Shown one piece after another: positions 52,461-60,559 of a DNA stretch of 64,000 bases. The stretch lies in the IMG/VR virus record IMGVR_UViG_3300034407_003683, positions 33,902 to 97,901 of that record; one strand, given 5' to 3'. The stretch is from a virus. Below the pieces are notes generated by a model. That model was given only the letters and a program-made list of their open reading frames with translations, did no database searches and had not been told where the DNA came from. The stretch's first letter is position 1; every line of letters begins with the position of its first letter. Both the position numbers and the translations under genes were made by a program.

Positions 52461-53135
52461 TTAATTAAAAAAAAGTTTACGGCGATCGTATTCTTTTTTG
52501 GTGTCAAGGAGGAGTTGGATGTGGTTATCACGATGTTCTTTGAACACTAATGGTTCATTATCATCAACATCCATGATAACCACTGTATTGGTAATTGGTA
52601 TGCCAGTGCGTTCTTCCCACATTACGGCATAACCAGCCATTTGAGCAAAGTAATTAGAAATGTGTTCTTTCTTCTTTACTCGTTTGGATGTTTTAAAATC
52701 TACGATAGATGGTACACCATCAAACTCGGCAACACAATCAACTCTACCAGCGAGACCAAGATAACTAGAATAAAGAGGTACCTCAAGACCATATATCGTT
52801 CCAAGTCTTTCATCAAGGATTGGACGAACATTTTCGAGAGATTGTCTAATGTGTGGAAGAAAGTCTTTAGTGTCTTCATTTAGCAAATACCTTTCAATAA
52901 TTGAATGTACTAGGGTTCCACGACCAGAAGCTCTCTGACCGATCTTATTTGCTTCCTCGATCCCAACTCGAGCCCTCCATTTAGCAATTGCTTCTTCTGA
53001 TAAAATACTTAATACTGTAGTAATGCTAGGGTACCGACTACCGTCAGGAGTACTATAAGTTCTGCCTGATGGACGTGTGTCTGCAACCAAATCCTCGTAT
53101 CCAAGATCAATTTTCTCATGAATAAATTCCCTCAT
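52461..53135 (-). CDS. RecB-like PD-(D/E)XK exonuclease
   Basis: 224 residues. GRGTLVHSIIERYL supplies the conserved His/Glu helix, LAGRVDCVAEFDGVPSIVDF-KTSK the D and ExK-type core (D then D-x-K), and QMAGYAV the trailing Q motif of RecB/MGME1-type nucleases. Probably a DNA exonuclease in recombination or nucleotide scavenging. Confidence 0.85.
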   Translation of the reverse strand: MREFIHEKIDLGYEDLVADTRPSGRTYSTPDGSRYPSITTVLSILSEEAIAKWRARVGIEEANKIGQRASGRGTLVHSIIERYLLNEDTKDFLPHIRQSLENVRPILDERLGTIYGLEVPLYSSYLGLAGRVDCVAEFDGVPSIVDFKTSKRVKKKEHISNYFAQMAGYAVMWEERTGIPITNTVVIMDVDDNEPLVFKEHRDNHIQLLLDTKKEYDRRKLFFN

Positions 53136-53165
53136 ATAACCTAACCTTTTTTATTATAATATACT

Positions 53166-53194
53166 ATTATATCACAATTTAGCCAAAAAGTAAA
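53166..53194 (-). promoter_or_regulatory. repeated early promoter (variant)
   Basis: TTTACT (53189-53194), 17 bp, TATAAT (53166-53171), TGATATAAT. It lacks the CATAATCAAAAAGG box seen at most copies. Confidence 0.72.
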
Positions 53195-53200
53195 CAACTA

Positions 53201-53881
53201 TTACCGATAGCCAAGAAACTCTTTAGCCATAATATAATCACGAAGAAAGTCAGAACGAACAATATCATGCCATCCAAATTGCACAATAGTAAAGTTTTTA
53301 AGATGTTCTACAATTCTTAGAAACTTTTGAATTCCTTCTTTTTCAAATCCATCTTTAAAGTCAGATTGATTGTAATCACCGCTAAACACAATACGACAAT
53401 TTTCACCAACACGAGTAATTACAGAATCCAATTCATGGAAATTTAAGTTCTGCATCTCATCTACAACAATAATTGCATTATCAATAGTCATACCTCTAAT
53501 AAAAGAAGTAGTATGAAATTCAATTTGTTTGGATGAGATAAGTCTATTATAGCCGGCCGCATCACCAATCAACTGTGTACACATACCTTGATATGTGATT
53601 TCATATGGTGCTTTCTTTTCATCCAAACTACCAGGTAAATAACCGATGTCTCGTGTAGGGACAATTGATCTAAAGATTATAATTTTATCGTATGGTGTTG
53701 CCTTTTCCAACATTGCTTCAAGTGCTAAATACATTGCGACAAATGTCTTACCAGTACCGGCAGAACCAGCCAATACTAAATTATCGCCATTATCCCAAGC
53801 TTCATATGCTTTAACTTGGTTTTCAGTGATCGGTTCGTGTATAACCAAATCATTAATTGTTGCTCGAGATTTACTGGTCAT
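53201..53881 (-). CDS. phoH: PhoH-like ATPase
   Basis: 226 residues. Walker A GSAGTGKT near residue 40, Walker B IIVVDEMQNL near residue 133, and SGDYNQSD sensor. PhoH-type P-loop ATPases are frequent in marine phages; the cellular role is debated (RNA helicase-like). Overlaps the FmdB-like gene by 4 nt. Confidence 0.92.
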   Translation of the reverse strand: MTSKSRATINDLVIHEPITENQVKAYEAWDNGDNLVLAGSAGTGKTFVAMYLALEAMLEKATPYDKIIIFRSIVPTRDIGYLPGSLDEKKAPYEITYQGMCTQLIGDAAGYNRLISSKQIEFHTTSFIRGMTIDNAIIVVDEMQNLNFHELDSVITRVGENCRIVFSGDYNQSDFKDGFEKEGIQKFLRIVEHLKNFTIVQFGWHDIVRSDFLRDYIMAKEFLGYR

Positions 53882-54114
53882 GTTTTAATTTTACTCTGTC
53901 TGCCGGCACCTTTATTGATGCGGCCTAAAAGGTCTTTCCAACCGTCGGATGTGCCAGAATTGGCATGTGTCTTTGTTGATGAAACAAATGAAGGAGTAGA
54001 AAGCATTTTAACTAAATCGGATTCTGCATTAAGAATCTCTTGCAATTCATCATAACTGCAATTTACTTCTATTTCCTTATCCGTTTTAGTATCTTTTAAG
54101 GTATAGACTGGCAT
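53878..54114 (-). CDS. FmdB-like small protein without zinc cysteines
   Basis: 78 residues. The start MPVYTLKDTKTDKEIEVN and end SDGWKDLLGRINKGAG follow the FmdB-like proteins that accompany PhoH in T4-like marine phages. The two CxxC pairs of the cellular zinc ribbon are absent (only one Cys), as is usual for phage copies. Role unknown. Confidence 0.65.
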   Translation of the reverse strand: MPVYTLKDTKTDKEIEVNCSYDELQEILNAESDLVKMLSTPSFVSSTKTHANSGTSDGWKDLLGRINKGAGRQSKIKT

Positions 54115-54262
54115 CTTCTCTGATCTCTTCCTTTATTGCAGTAATTCTACTTTGCATCCAAGCAATAGCAGTATTAATATGACCAGTATCATGTGGTTGC
54201 AAACACGACTTTGCGTATGCAATTTCATTTTCAATAATATCAATTTGGTCTAATTTATCCAT
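54086..54262 (-). CDS. small helical protein
   Basis: 58 residues from the ATG at 54262 (GGAAG upstream): MDKLDQIDIIENEIAYAKSC to SLYLKRY. Overlaps both neighbours. Function unknown. Confidence 0.6.
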   Translation of the reverse strand: MDKLDQIDIIENEIAYAKSCLQPHDTGHINTAIAWMQSRITAIKEEIREDASLYLKRY

Positions 54263-54839
54263 TACATTCTTCCTTTTGTATAAACCATGATGGTACAGGC
54301 CGTTTGGTCCATTCCATTTTGAACCGATCTTGTTTTGTTTGGTAAAATGCTCGGTACGATTTAACTGGATCATTATAAAAGAAACATTCCGGATTGGATG
54401 CCATAGCCAATTTAAATTCTGTCAATGGACCTTTTGGAATATTTCTTGGCATTGTCCATAATGCATTTCTTAGTTTAGAGTCGGTACCATGAATTTTACC
54501 ATACCGATATGTATATTCATCACAAAGTGCAATAAAATGCTCATAGTGCCAACGATAATTGGTATCTGATTCCATGGTCCAGACAGTGCAAGGATGATAA
54601 TGATGTACTGCTTTATAGTAGAGCAATTCTGCTTCTAGGTCATCGGCACCTTCATATAGATCATAGTACCATACCATACGCTTACCAGATTTGGATGGCC
54701 GCTTTGATTTATGGCCATCACACATCCGATGAGCAGTTGATAGCATTTGTGCTGACTCTACTATCATTTTTACAACATGTTTATCACATTGCATTTGTGC
54801 AGCAACAACTGGGTCTTGAGACAAAACAAAAATATTCAT
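54255..54839 (-). CDS. conserved phage protein of unknown function
   Basis: 194 residues from the ATG at 54839. MNIFVLSQDPVVAA, CDKHVVKMIVESAQMLSTAH, HPCTVWTMESDTNYRWHYEH and FIALCDEYTYRYGKIH form a well-conserved pattern found in many T4-like and other phages. I know no proven activity. A putative His/Cys-rich core may bind a metal. Confidence 0.75.
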   Translation of the reverse strand: MNIFVLSQDPVVAAQMQCDKHVVKMIVESAQMLSTAHRMCDGHKSKRPSKSGKRMVWYYDLYEGADDLEAELLYYKAVHHYHPCTVWTMESDTNYRWHYEHFIALCDEYTYRYGKIHGTDSKLRNALWTMPRNIPKGPLTEFKLAMASNPECFFYNDPVKSYRAFYQTKQDRFKMEWTKRPVPSWFIQKEECNG

Positions 54840-54873
54840 AATGTATACCACTTCCGCATAATTAATATATTAT

Positions 54874-54902
54874 ATTATACCAAATAATCACTGTCTTGTA
54901 AA
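54874..54902 (-). promoter_or_regulatory. repeated early promoter (variant)
   Basis: TTTACA (54897-54902), 17 bp, TATAAT (54874-54879); no TG extended -10 (GGTATAAT) and no downstream box. Confidence 0.7.
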
Positions 54903-54918
54903 CAACTTATTTGTGTTT

Positions 54919-55086
54919 TTAAGAAGAAATTTGAACTCCCTGTGATATTAGCGTTCGCATCATAAAATCTCTTTTCTTAAGAATGTTTTTTGCTTCCATT
55001 GACCTACCCTTTTTCATAAGCTTTTCGGCATATGTCTCAAGTTCAATAAGATCGTTCTTAAGTCTTTCGAGTTGCATGATTGGCAT
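54919..55086 (-). CDS. small coiled-coil protein
   Basis: 55 residues from the ATG at 55086 (AAGGAAC upstream): MPIMQLERLKNDLIELETYA, ending SQGVQISS. Helical. An ATG three codons later is an alternative start. Function unknown. Confidence 0.6.
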   Translation of the reverse strand: MPIMQLERLKNDLIELETYAEKLMKKGRSMEAKNILKKRDFMMRTLISQGVQISS

Positions 55087-55165
55087 GTGAGTTCCTTTGG
55101 TAAAGAAAAAACGAGCGCGCACAAATAAGCACACACTCGCAGTTGAGATTAGAAATGAGAGAGGA

Positions 55166-55585
55166 TTAATCTCTGAGTAGACCAGGAAACGCCTCCTCTA
55201 CGATAGAGCGACTTAGCTTTTTAGGTGGTCTTTTATTAATCATTTCAATAAGCAACTTTGCATCATCTGGGTGTACACTCTCTAGCATTGCCAAAAAGAG
55301 TCTTTCCCTTTTGAATTTAGGTAGCTGTTCACTTTCTTTAAGACCTTTTACAAAATATTTGAATTTCTTATGTTCACGGATAAGATTTGATGGATGGTTA
55401 TGCGGCTCTGATGCCTCATATGGCGGCTCACCTTCAGGTAAATTCCATGCAACCTTCGAATCAAAGGTCCCCCTTAGAACATCTTTTAAAGCCCATGATT
55501 CATTCTGTTTAAGAACACGGACCTTGTCATCTTTTGCTTTTTGTTTTACTACTTCTTGTAAAACTTCAAATACATACTTAGGCAT
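55166..55585 (-). CDS. DUF6433-like conserved protein
   Basis: 139 residues from the ATG at 55585. KYVFEVLQEVVKQKAKDDKV, ALKDVLRGTFDSKVAWNLPE, and IVEEAFPGLL at the end match a family widespread in T4-like cyanophages. Function unknown. It follows RNase H and shares a neighbourhood with DNA metabolism genes. Confidence 0.75.
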   Translation of the reverse strand: MPKYVFEVLQEVVKQKAKDDKVRVLKQNESWALKDVLRGTFDSKVAWNLPEGEPPYEASEPHNHPSNLIREHKKFKYFVKGLKESEQLPKFKRERLFLAMLESVHPDDAKLLIEMINKRPPKKLSRSIVEEAFPGLLRD

Positions 55586-55586
55586 T

Positions 55587-56438
55587 TTATAGAAATTCCT
55601 CCACGGATTCAATTAGCATTTTCATATTTTTATTTATAAGATAAGGAAACACACGAGCCCCATTATCCTTAGGATTTTGGGAATTAAATTCTTTTATTAT
55701 TTCTTCTTTTATGGCGACCGGTGTTTTATTTAGATCAATAAGTGTTTCATTACGCTGATAGTTACGATACCATGAAGCTGCATATAATAATTCACCATCT
55801 GCCAAATCCTCTATAATAGCTTCTTTTTTCTTTTTAGACAATGGCACTTGTCTCTCACCATTCACAAAGGTATCATCATGTGATAATACATTAGGCACAC
55901 CATCGCCAGAGTCACCAGTAAGGATTTTTTCGATAAGGTTAACCTTTGGGTTGGCATCCTTCATTTCTTTTTTCTGCATATGTGACCACTGACGAACATT
56001 AGGATATTGTTGTAATTGTAGAAAATCCTTGTCAGATGATACAATCATAACATTTTCGTATTGGCCAAACTCTTGTGTGTTTTCGGTAAGAGTACCAATG
56101 ATATCATCTGCCTCGCATTGGTCGATATGCAATACCTTATATGGAAAGTTTTCCTTGATCTCTTCTTTGACCAAGTGCATAATCCGGAAAGCTTCTTGCC
56201 AATCAAAGCCTGACTCATCACGTGACTTTTTACGATTGGCCTTATATTGTGGATAATATGTTTTACGCCAATTATTTGGACCATCACAACAAAGGATCAT
56301 TTGACCATATTCGGCCTTGAACTTTTTATTGTACATACGAATTGAATTTAGAATCATATGCCGAAGCATATTCTCATCATTTACTTTATTTACTGCAATC
56401 GTTGCAATTGCAATACCACTGAAGTCCATTAATATCAT
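55587..56438 (-). CDS. rnh: RNase H / 5'-3' flap exonuclease (T4 rnh-like)
   Basis: 283 residues. FEN-type core: MILMDFSGIA (first Asp), CCDGPNNWRKTYYPQYKANR (conserved RxxxxPxYKxxR), CEADDIIGTL (acidic cluster), VSSDKDFLQL and GDSGDGVPNVL (H2TH). T4 RNase H (305 residues) removes lagging-strand RNA primers. Conserved catalytic Asp residues are all visible. Confidence 0.93.
   Translation of the reverse strand: MILMDFSGIAIATIAVNKVNDENMLRHMILNSIRMYNKKFKAEYGQMILCCDGPNNWRKTYYPQYKANRKKSRDESGFDWQEAFRIMHLVKEEIKENFPYKVLHIDQCEADDIIGTLTENTQEFGQYENVMIVSSDKDFLQLQQYPNVRQWSHMQKKEMKDANPKVNLIEKILTGDSGDGVPNVLSHDDTFVNGERQVPLSKKKKEAIIEDLADGELLYAASWYRNYQRNETLIDLNKTPVAIKEEIIKEFNSQNPKDNGARVFPYLINKNMKMLIESVEEFL
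55631..55638 (-). promoter_or_regulatory. possible late promoter inside the rnh 3' end
   Basis: TATAAATA on the minus strand, 45 bp before the DUF6433-like gene. It lies within coding sequence, so a chance match in AT-rich DNA is quite possible. Confidence 0.3.
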
Positions 56439-56674
56439 TGTACCACCTCAAAGTCTGGGTCATCATTACTAAGCGCTATCCAACGGCTGCCAGCCAATAA
56501 ATGTGGTTGTGCGCAATTTAAAAAAGCAAATGGTCCAACACATTCCCGATGCGCAGTTGTTTGGATTCGGGGTCGAATATCAACTACAGTAAATGAATCA
56601 CCAAATTGATGAATACGATTTTTACCGTGCCGCGATTTGCCTTTGAGTTTTATTTTATCACCAGTCTGAAACAT
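56435..56674 (-). CDS. small hypothetical protein, KOW/SH3-like
   Basis: 79 residues. FQTGDKIKLKGKSRHGKNRI and GDSFTVVDIRPRI suggest a small beta-barrel. Overlaps RNase H by 4 nt. Function unknown. Confidence 0.6.
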   Translation of the reverse strand: MFQTGDKIKLKGKSRHGKNRIHQFGDSFTVVDIRPRIQTTAHRECVGPFAFLNCAQPHLLAGSRWIALSNDDPDFEVVQ

Positions 56675-56707
56675 AACATACCTTTTACACTTTTTGATTA
56701 TGATACT

Positions 56708-56736
56708 ATTATATCATACTTTTCCGTAAATGTAAA
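56708..56736 (-). promoter_or_regulatory. repeated early promoter
   Basis: TTTACA (56731-56736), 17 bp, TATAAT (56708-56713), TGATATAAT, then TATCATAATCAAAAAG. Confidence 0.82.
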
Positions 56737-56787
56737 CAAAAATCTGCACTTGATAGTCAAAAGTTTTTGGGTATAGATTTGGATCGA

Positions 56788-57216
56788 CTAATCGGTCACC
56801 GTAGTATTCGATAAGTTTTTGGGTAAATGTCTCTTGTGTATCTTGCATCCGATAAAACTATTGTAGTACTCATCGCTGAGTAGTACGTCCCTTTCAAATT
56901 GGAGTTTTGCCTCATAATACGACATCTCACCTTTTGTCTGACAAAGGCGAAGAATCTCTCTCTTATAGTTCTTTTCACCTTTTTCTTCGATGAGTAATTT
57001 GACTTCTTCACTACTACCAAAGTAAGTGAGCCAGTCGGACTCAACACGAGTTCGTACCCGTCTAGTCCTTTTAGAGTTCTTTGGTAAGATTTTTGGTTTC
57101 CAAAAGTTCTTTTTACCAATATATTTTTTACCGGTATCAAGTTCAGTAATCTGATACACAAATCCTTGATATTCTTCTGGAGTTTCTTCGTAAGGCTTTT
57201 CATTATAATACCACAT
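56788..57216 (-). CDS. GIY-YIG-like protein
   Basis: 142 residues. FVYQITELDTGKKYIGKKNF is a GIY-YIG-like opening (VYQI then YIG), followed by ESDWLTYFGSSEEVKLLIEE with the conserved SDW-YxGSS block. Found in T4-like phages; may be a nuclease, though the canonical Arg/Glu positions are not certain. An early promoter lies downstream for the next gene; its own promoter was not found. Confidence 0.65.
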   Translation of the reverse strand: MWYYNEKPYEETPEEYQGFVYQITELDTGKKYIGKKNFWKPKILPKNSKRTRRVRTRVESDWLTYFGSSEEVKLLIEEKGEKNYKREILRLCQTKGEMSYYEAKLQFERDVLLSDEYYNSFIGCKIHKRHLPKNLSNTTVTD

Positions 57217-57220
57217 ATAC

Positions 57221-57361
57221 TTATATATTAGGTTCTGAAATGTCCTCTACGTCTGCTCTTCGTCCACAGATAGGACAGAATTCAGGAGTATCACCAGATT
57301 CTACTAGAATAATTGTGATGTTATCACATTCTTCACATTCAATTCTGAATTCGTTTTCCAC
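57221..57361 (-). CDS. small zinc-ribbon protein
   Basis: 46 residues from a GTG at 57361 (AAGGAAAATCA upstream). IECEECDNI and PEFCPICGRR give two CxxC pairs, a zinc ribbon. It lies between the GIY-YIG-like and DUF1289 genes. Function unknown. Confidence 0.7.
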   Translation of the reverse strand: MENEFRIECEECDNITIILVESGDTPEFCPICGRRADVEDISEPNI

Positions 57362-57500
57362 TGATTTTCCTTATTTCTTCTTTACGTGCATCGGATGCAG
57401 TAAACCACTCTCTAATTTCCGAGGGTGATCTACCGCATCCTATACAAATATTATCTATCAAAGTGCAAATTTTTACACAAGGACTAGAAATCAATTTCAC
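57339..57500 (-). CDS. DUF1289-like small Fe-S/zinc protein
   Basis: 53 residues from a GTG at 57500 (GGTGGAG upstream; TTG at 57494 is an alternative). SSPCVKICTLIDNICIGCGR then SPSEIREWF is the DUF1289 pattern with four Cys. It overlaps the 3' end of nrdJ by 17 nt, so it is probably translated with it. Confidence 0.75.
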   Translation of the reverse strand: MKLISSPCVKICTLIDNICIGCGRSPSEIREWFTASDARKEEIRKISGKRIQN

Positions 57501-59703
57501 ATGCTCCACCAGCACATGCCGCTGCAGCCATAGTATCCACATCGGTAAATACTTGTTCTGTGAGATCTTCATTCCAATTAGGAAGCTGTAAATGTTGTTG
57601 AATTTTATTCCATTTGTGGAATAGATATGCATCCTTTAAACAATGCTCTGTTTTCTTAATATCACCCTTAAGGTAACTAGTAGCAAAGTTTTCAAATCGG
57701 CGTACCCAATCCTGTCTGGCAGAATTTTCTGATGATTCCAAACTAATATCCATACCAAAACCTTGTGCAGTAGAACAAGCATCCCATAAGTTAGGGAATA
57801 CTTTCAATGCATCTACAACAAGACCTGATGCAAAGATAGATGCTGCACCATATTTTTTCACCATTTCTTTTTCATCAATGACTGCAGTATTTGGTGCCTG
57901 ATTATAATCTTTATCACCAGACATAGATAGGAAAGAGATACCAGAGAATGAATAACGATTCTCAAATACATACTTCTCTACTTCATCCCAATCATCAACA
58001 ATAATGGTATTTGATACATTGTGACGGATACCCTTATCTGCACAAAGATCTTCATTGGTACCAGCAATTACCCAATGTTTTTGGGCAGTCTTAACTAGTT
58101 CAAGATGTTTTACACCAAGCAAATCATCCTTATACATTGAACCTTTATTTGGAATAATAGGATATGAAATTACAACATCTGTACCATTGGCAGACCATAC
58201 TGATTCTTCAACCATATATGGATTTGATTTAATAATCGCCTGTGTAATTTCAGATTCTTTATTCATTTGAATGTTGCGAATATATTTTGGTGAATGTTCT
58301 GCGTGAATTCCACTGGCGGTTTGGAGTAGGACTGAAGCATTGCCAGATGGTTTAACACAAGTAGTCCGAGCAGCAGCATTAATCCCAATGATTGCAGCAA
58401 CTTTTTTATTGATGTCTTTAACAATCTTTGCACCTTTTTCTAAGATTTTCTCATTAAAAAGTACATCAGGATTATTCATCCATCCTGTGATTGATACACC
58501 CAACAATGCTTCACGGTCGAAAATTTGTTTTGATACTGGTGAAAGGAATTTAAAGTCTGTGTAACCAGCTTGTAGTGTACCAAGAATAGCACCTGCTCTA
58601 CATGCTTTATAGAAATCTTCTTCGGTCTTACACATACCACCATTGATTTCTGTTAGGTTACAACCTTGCCAACCTGATTCACCATTATACTGTGGAAACA
58701 TACCAATCTCTACACAAGGATTAGTAGTATGTTCCTTTGATGTTGTAAAATAGAATCCTGGCTCACCAAATGATTTTACAGATTCCATAATCTTTGCAAA
58801 CATTTCTGGTGTTGCTTCATCGCGGACAATCACTGCGGAGTTGTTACTACGTCCACGCTGTGGGTTATCCATAAACCAATTACCAGTTTTTGCATTCATC
58901 ATCTCATCATCTTCTGGTGAAAAGAGACAGATGGTTGCAGAACGGCGAACACCACCTGAAAGGACTGCATCAGCCGCATGCATACAAATATCATACACAG
59001 TAATAGGACGAATTTCAACCGGCTCTTTTGAATCAATAACAAGACTCTGTAGGATCAATTCAATCTTATCAAGTGATTTACGAAGACCTTCTGGACCAGG
59101 AGCCTTAAATCCACCAGAGATTTTAGCACCTTTTGGACGAATTTGTGTTAGATCAAAGAATACTCTACGTCCTTCGTATTCTGGATATTTACCACCACCA
59201 ACAAAATATGATGCCATAAGAACATCAAGTGCAGTGGCCCAACCTTCAATTGAGTCTTCTACAACGTGACCTTTGGCTTGTTTGGTTCTTTGTTGTACTT
59301 GTGGAAGTTTTGAAATGTGATGTTCTTGCACAGAGAAACCTGCACCTGCACCACACAATAGAATATAGAAAAATTCACCAAAGAATGCAGGACGATCTGC
59401 ATATGATGAAGTACAATTATACATTCTCATCTGATGTTTCAATAGTGAATCACCACCAAACTGTAGTGCACGTTGAGCTCCAAGTACACGCTGCTCTTTA
59501 TAAGCTGTACGAGCTTCTTCAATAAATGGTCTAAGATCCTTTTCATTATCTGCATAATTATTTTCGTGCATTTCAATTACACGATCAACAGCTTCATCCC
59601 ATGATTCATAACCGCCATTTCCGGTCTCTTTAAAGCGGGAATAGCCTTCGTAAAATTTCGTTTGAGACAAAAATGCCCTCGTGTCTACATTTGGTGTAGC
59701 CAT
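57484..59703 (-). CDS. nrdJ: class II (adenosylcobalamin-dependent) ribonucleotide reductase, monomeric
   Basis: 739 residues, the same length as Lactobacillus leichmannii RTPR. It makes deoxynucleotides with a B12 radical. YNCTSSYADRP holds the first active-site Cys, NPCVEIG the thiyl Cys, QGCNLTEIN its reducing partner, ALLGVSITGW a family block, and the C-terminal CAGGAC (C730/C735) the shuttle pair. GAGG precedes the ATG, and an early promoter lies 40 bp upstream. Most T4-like phages encode class I enzyme instead. Confidence 0.93.
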   Translation of the reverse strand: MATPNVDTRAFLSQTKFYEGYSRFKETGNGGYESWDEAVDRVIEMHENNYADNEKDLRPFIEEARTAYKEQRVLGAQRALQFGGDSLLKHQMRMYNCTSSYADRPAFFGEFFYILLCGAGAGFSVQEHHISKLPQVQQRTKQAKGHVVEDSIEGWATALDVLMASYFVGGGKYPEYEGRRVFFDLTQIRPKGAKISGGFKAPGPEGLRKSLDKIELILQSLVIDSKEPVEIRPITVYDICMHAADAVLSGGVRRSATICLFSPEDDEMMNAKTGNWFMDNPQRGRSNNSAVIVRDEATPEMFAKIMESVKSFGEPGFYFTTSKEHTTNPCVEIGMFPQYNGESGWQGCNLTEINGGMCKTEEDFYKACRAGAILGTLQAGYTDFKFLSPVSKQIFDREALLGVSITGWMNNPDVLFNEKILEKGAKIVKDINKKVAAIIGINAAARTTCVKPSGNASVLLQTASGIHAEHSPKYIRNIQMNKESEITQAIIKSNPYMVEESVWSANGTDVVISYPIIPNKGSMYKDDLLGVKHLELVKTAQKHWVIAGTNEDLCADKGIRHNVSNTIIVDDWDEVEKYVFENRYSFSGISFLSMSGDKDYNQAPNTAVIDEKEMVKKYGAASIFASGLVVDALKVFPNLWDACSTAQGFGMDISLESSENSARQDWVRRFENFATSYLKGDIKKTEHCLKDAYLFHKWNKIQQHLQLPNWNEDLTEQVFTDVDTMAAAACAGGACEIDF

Positions 59704-59743
59704 TATGTTACCTCGATTGTTTTGATTTTTTTATTCTGGTACT

Positions 59744-59772
59744 ATTATATATCAAAAGGCAACCTTTGTAAA
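59744..59772 (-). promoter_or_regulatory. repeated early promoter for nrdJ
   Basis: TTTACA (59767-59772), 17 bp, TATAAT (59744-59749). The -10 context is GATATATAAT, slightly different from the others; a TACCAGAATAAAAAAATC box follows. Confidence 0.75.
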
Positions 59773-59854
59773 CCATTAGTTTACGTTCTAGGTCGCCTTT
59801 TATTAAAAATATTTTTTGGTAAAAACTATTTTAGGATAACTTTTTTTCTGTTTT

Positions 59855-60229
59855 CTATTCCACCGGTTTTTCTTCGATTGGTGGATTAACAGCGGTTTCA
59901 TAATATAAGATAACACTATTCTGTTGTTCTATGTATCTTCTTAATTCACCTAAGTTTACTGCCATGTTCTCATAGTCACGGACAGAAATAGAATAAAAGA
60001 CAATCTCTCCATTCTCTTTGCCGAATCGTTCAATAAATGCATCAAGATTTTGTTCTGTGACGACATAGAACTTGATGTCGTTCATCTGTACTGGTTTAGG
60101 TCTCTCAACCACTTGAATCTGTGGTTTGATGATCTTTTCTACAGTTACAATTTCTTTTTCAGGTTTATAACTACTGCACGCTGTGAGCAGTGATATCCCT
60201 AAAATCATTAAAGACATTCTTAGTAGCAT
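59855..60229 (-). CDS. outer-membrane spanin lipoprotein (Rz1-like)
   Basis: 124 residues. Signal LMILGISLLTAC with lipobox LTAC (Cys18), then a proline/charge-rich linker and a helical part. The 5' end overlaps the Rz-like gene by 59 nt, the classic Rz/Rz1 arrangement. It would fuse outer to inner membrane at lysis. It is longer than lambda Rz1. Confidence 0.75.
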   Translation of the reverse strand: MLLRMSLMILGISLLTACSSYKPEKEIVTVEKIIKPQIQVVERPKPVQMNDIKFYVVTEQNLDAFIERFGKENGEIVFYSISVRDYENMAVNLGELRRYIEQQNSVILYYETAVNPPIEEKPVE

Positions 60230-60557
60230 TGTTAATTACCTTTTCAACTAGACCAGGTTTCATCAAGCTGTCGCGTGTGAGATTATGCTTTGCCAATTTG
60301 GCAGTTAATGTATCTCTGTATGCTTCTGATTTCTGTAAATCTTTTGTGAGTTTACTATTGAGTTGAGCCTGTACTTTTGCATCAGTCTCAAGTTGATTAA
60401 TTGCTGCATCTTTTGCTTGGACTGCAGTTTCAAGTTTTACATTATTTTCTCGTAGTGTAGCAATAGTATTCTGTGTAGTGTCGTAATAGTATTTGGCACT
60501 ATATCCGAAACCAGCAAGGAGAGAAACAATAAAGATCGCAATATAAAGTTTAATCAT
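60171..60557 (-). CDS. inner-membrane spanin (Rz-like)
   Basis: 128 residues. One N-terminal membrane segment (YIAIFIVSLLAGFGYSAKYY), then a long periplasmic coiled coil (ATLRENNVKLETAVQAKDAA to LTAKLAKHN). Topology and the overlapping lipoprotein gene fit an i-spanin. Confidence 0.75.
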   Translation of the reverse strand: MIKLYIAIFIVSLLAGFGYSAKYYYDTTQNTIATLRENNVKLETAVQAKDAAINQLETDAKVQAQLNSKLTKDLQKSEAYRDTLTAKLAKHNLTRDSLMKPGLVEKVINNATKNVFNDFRDITAHSVQ

Positions 60558-60559
60558 AA

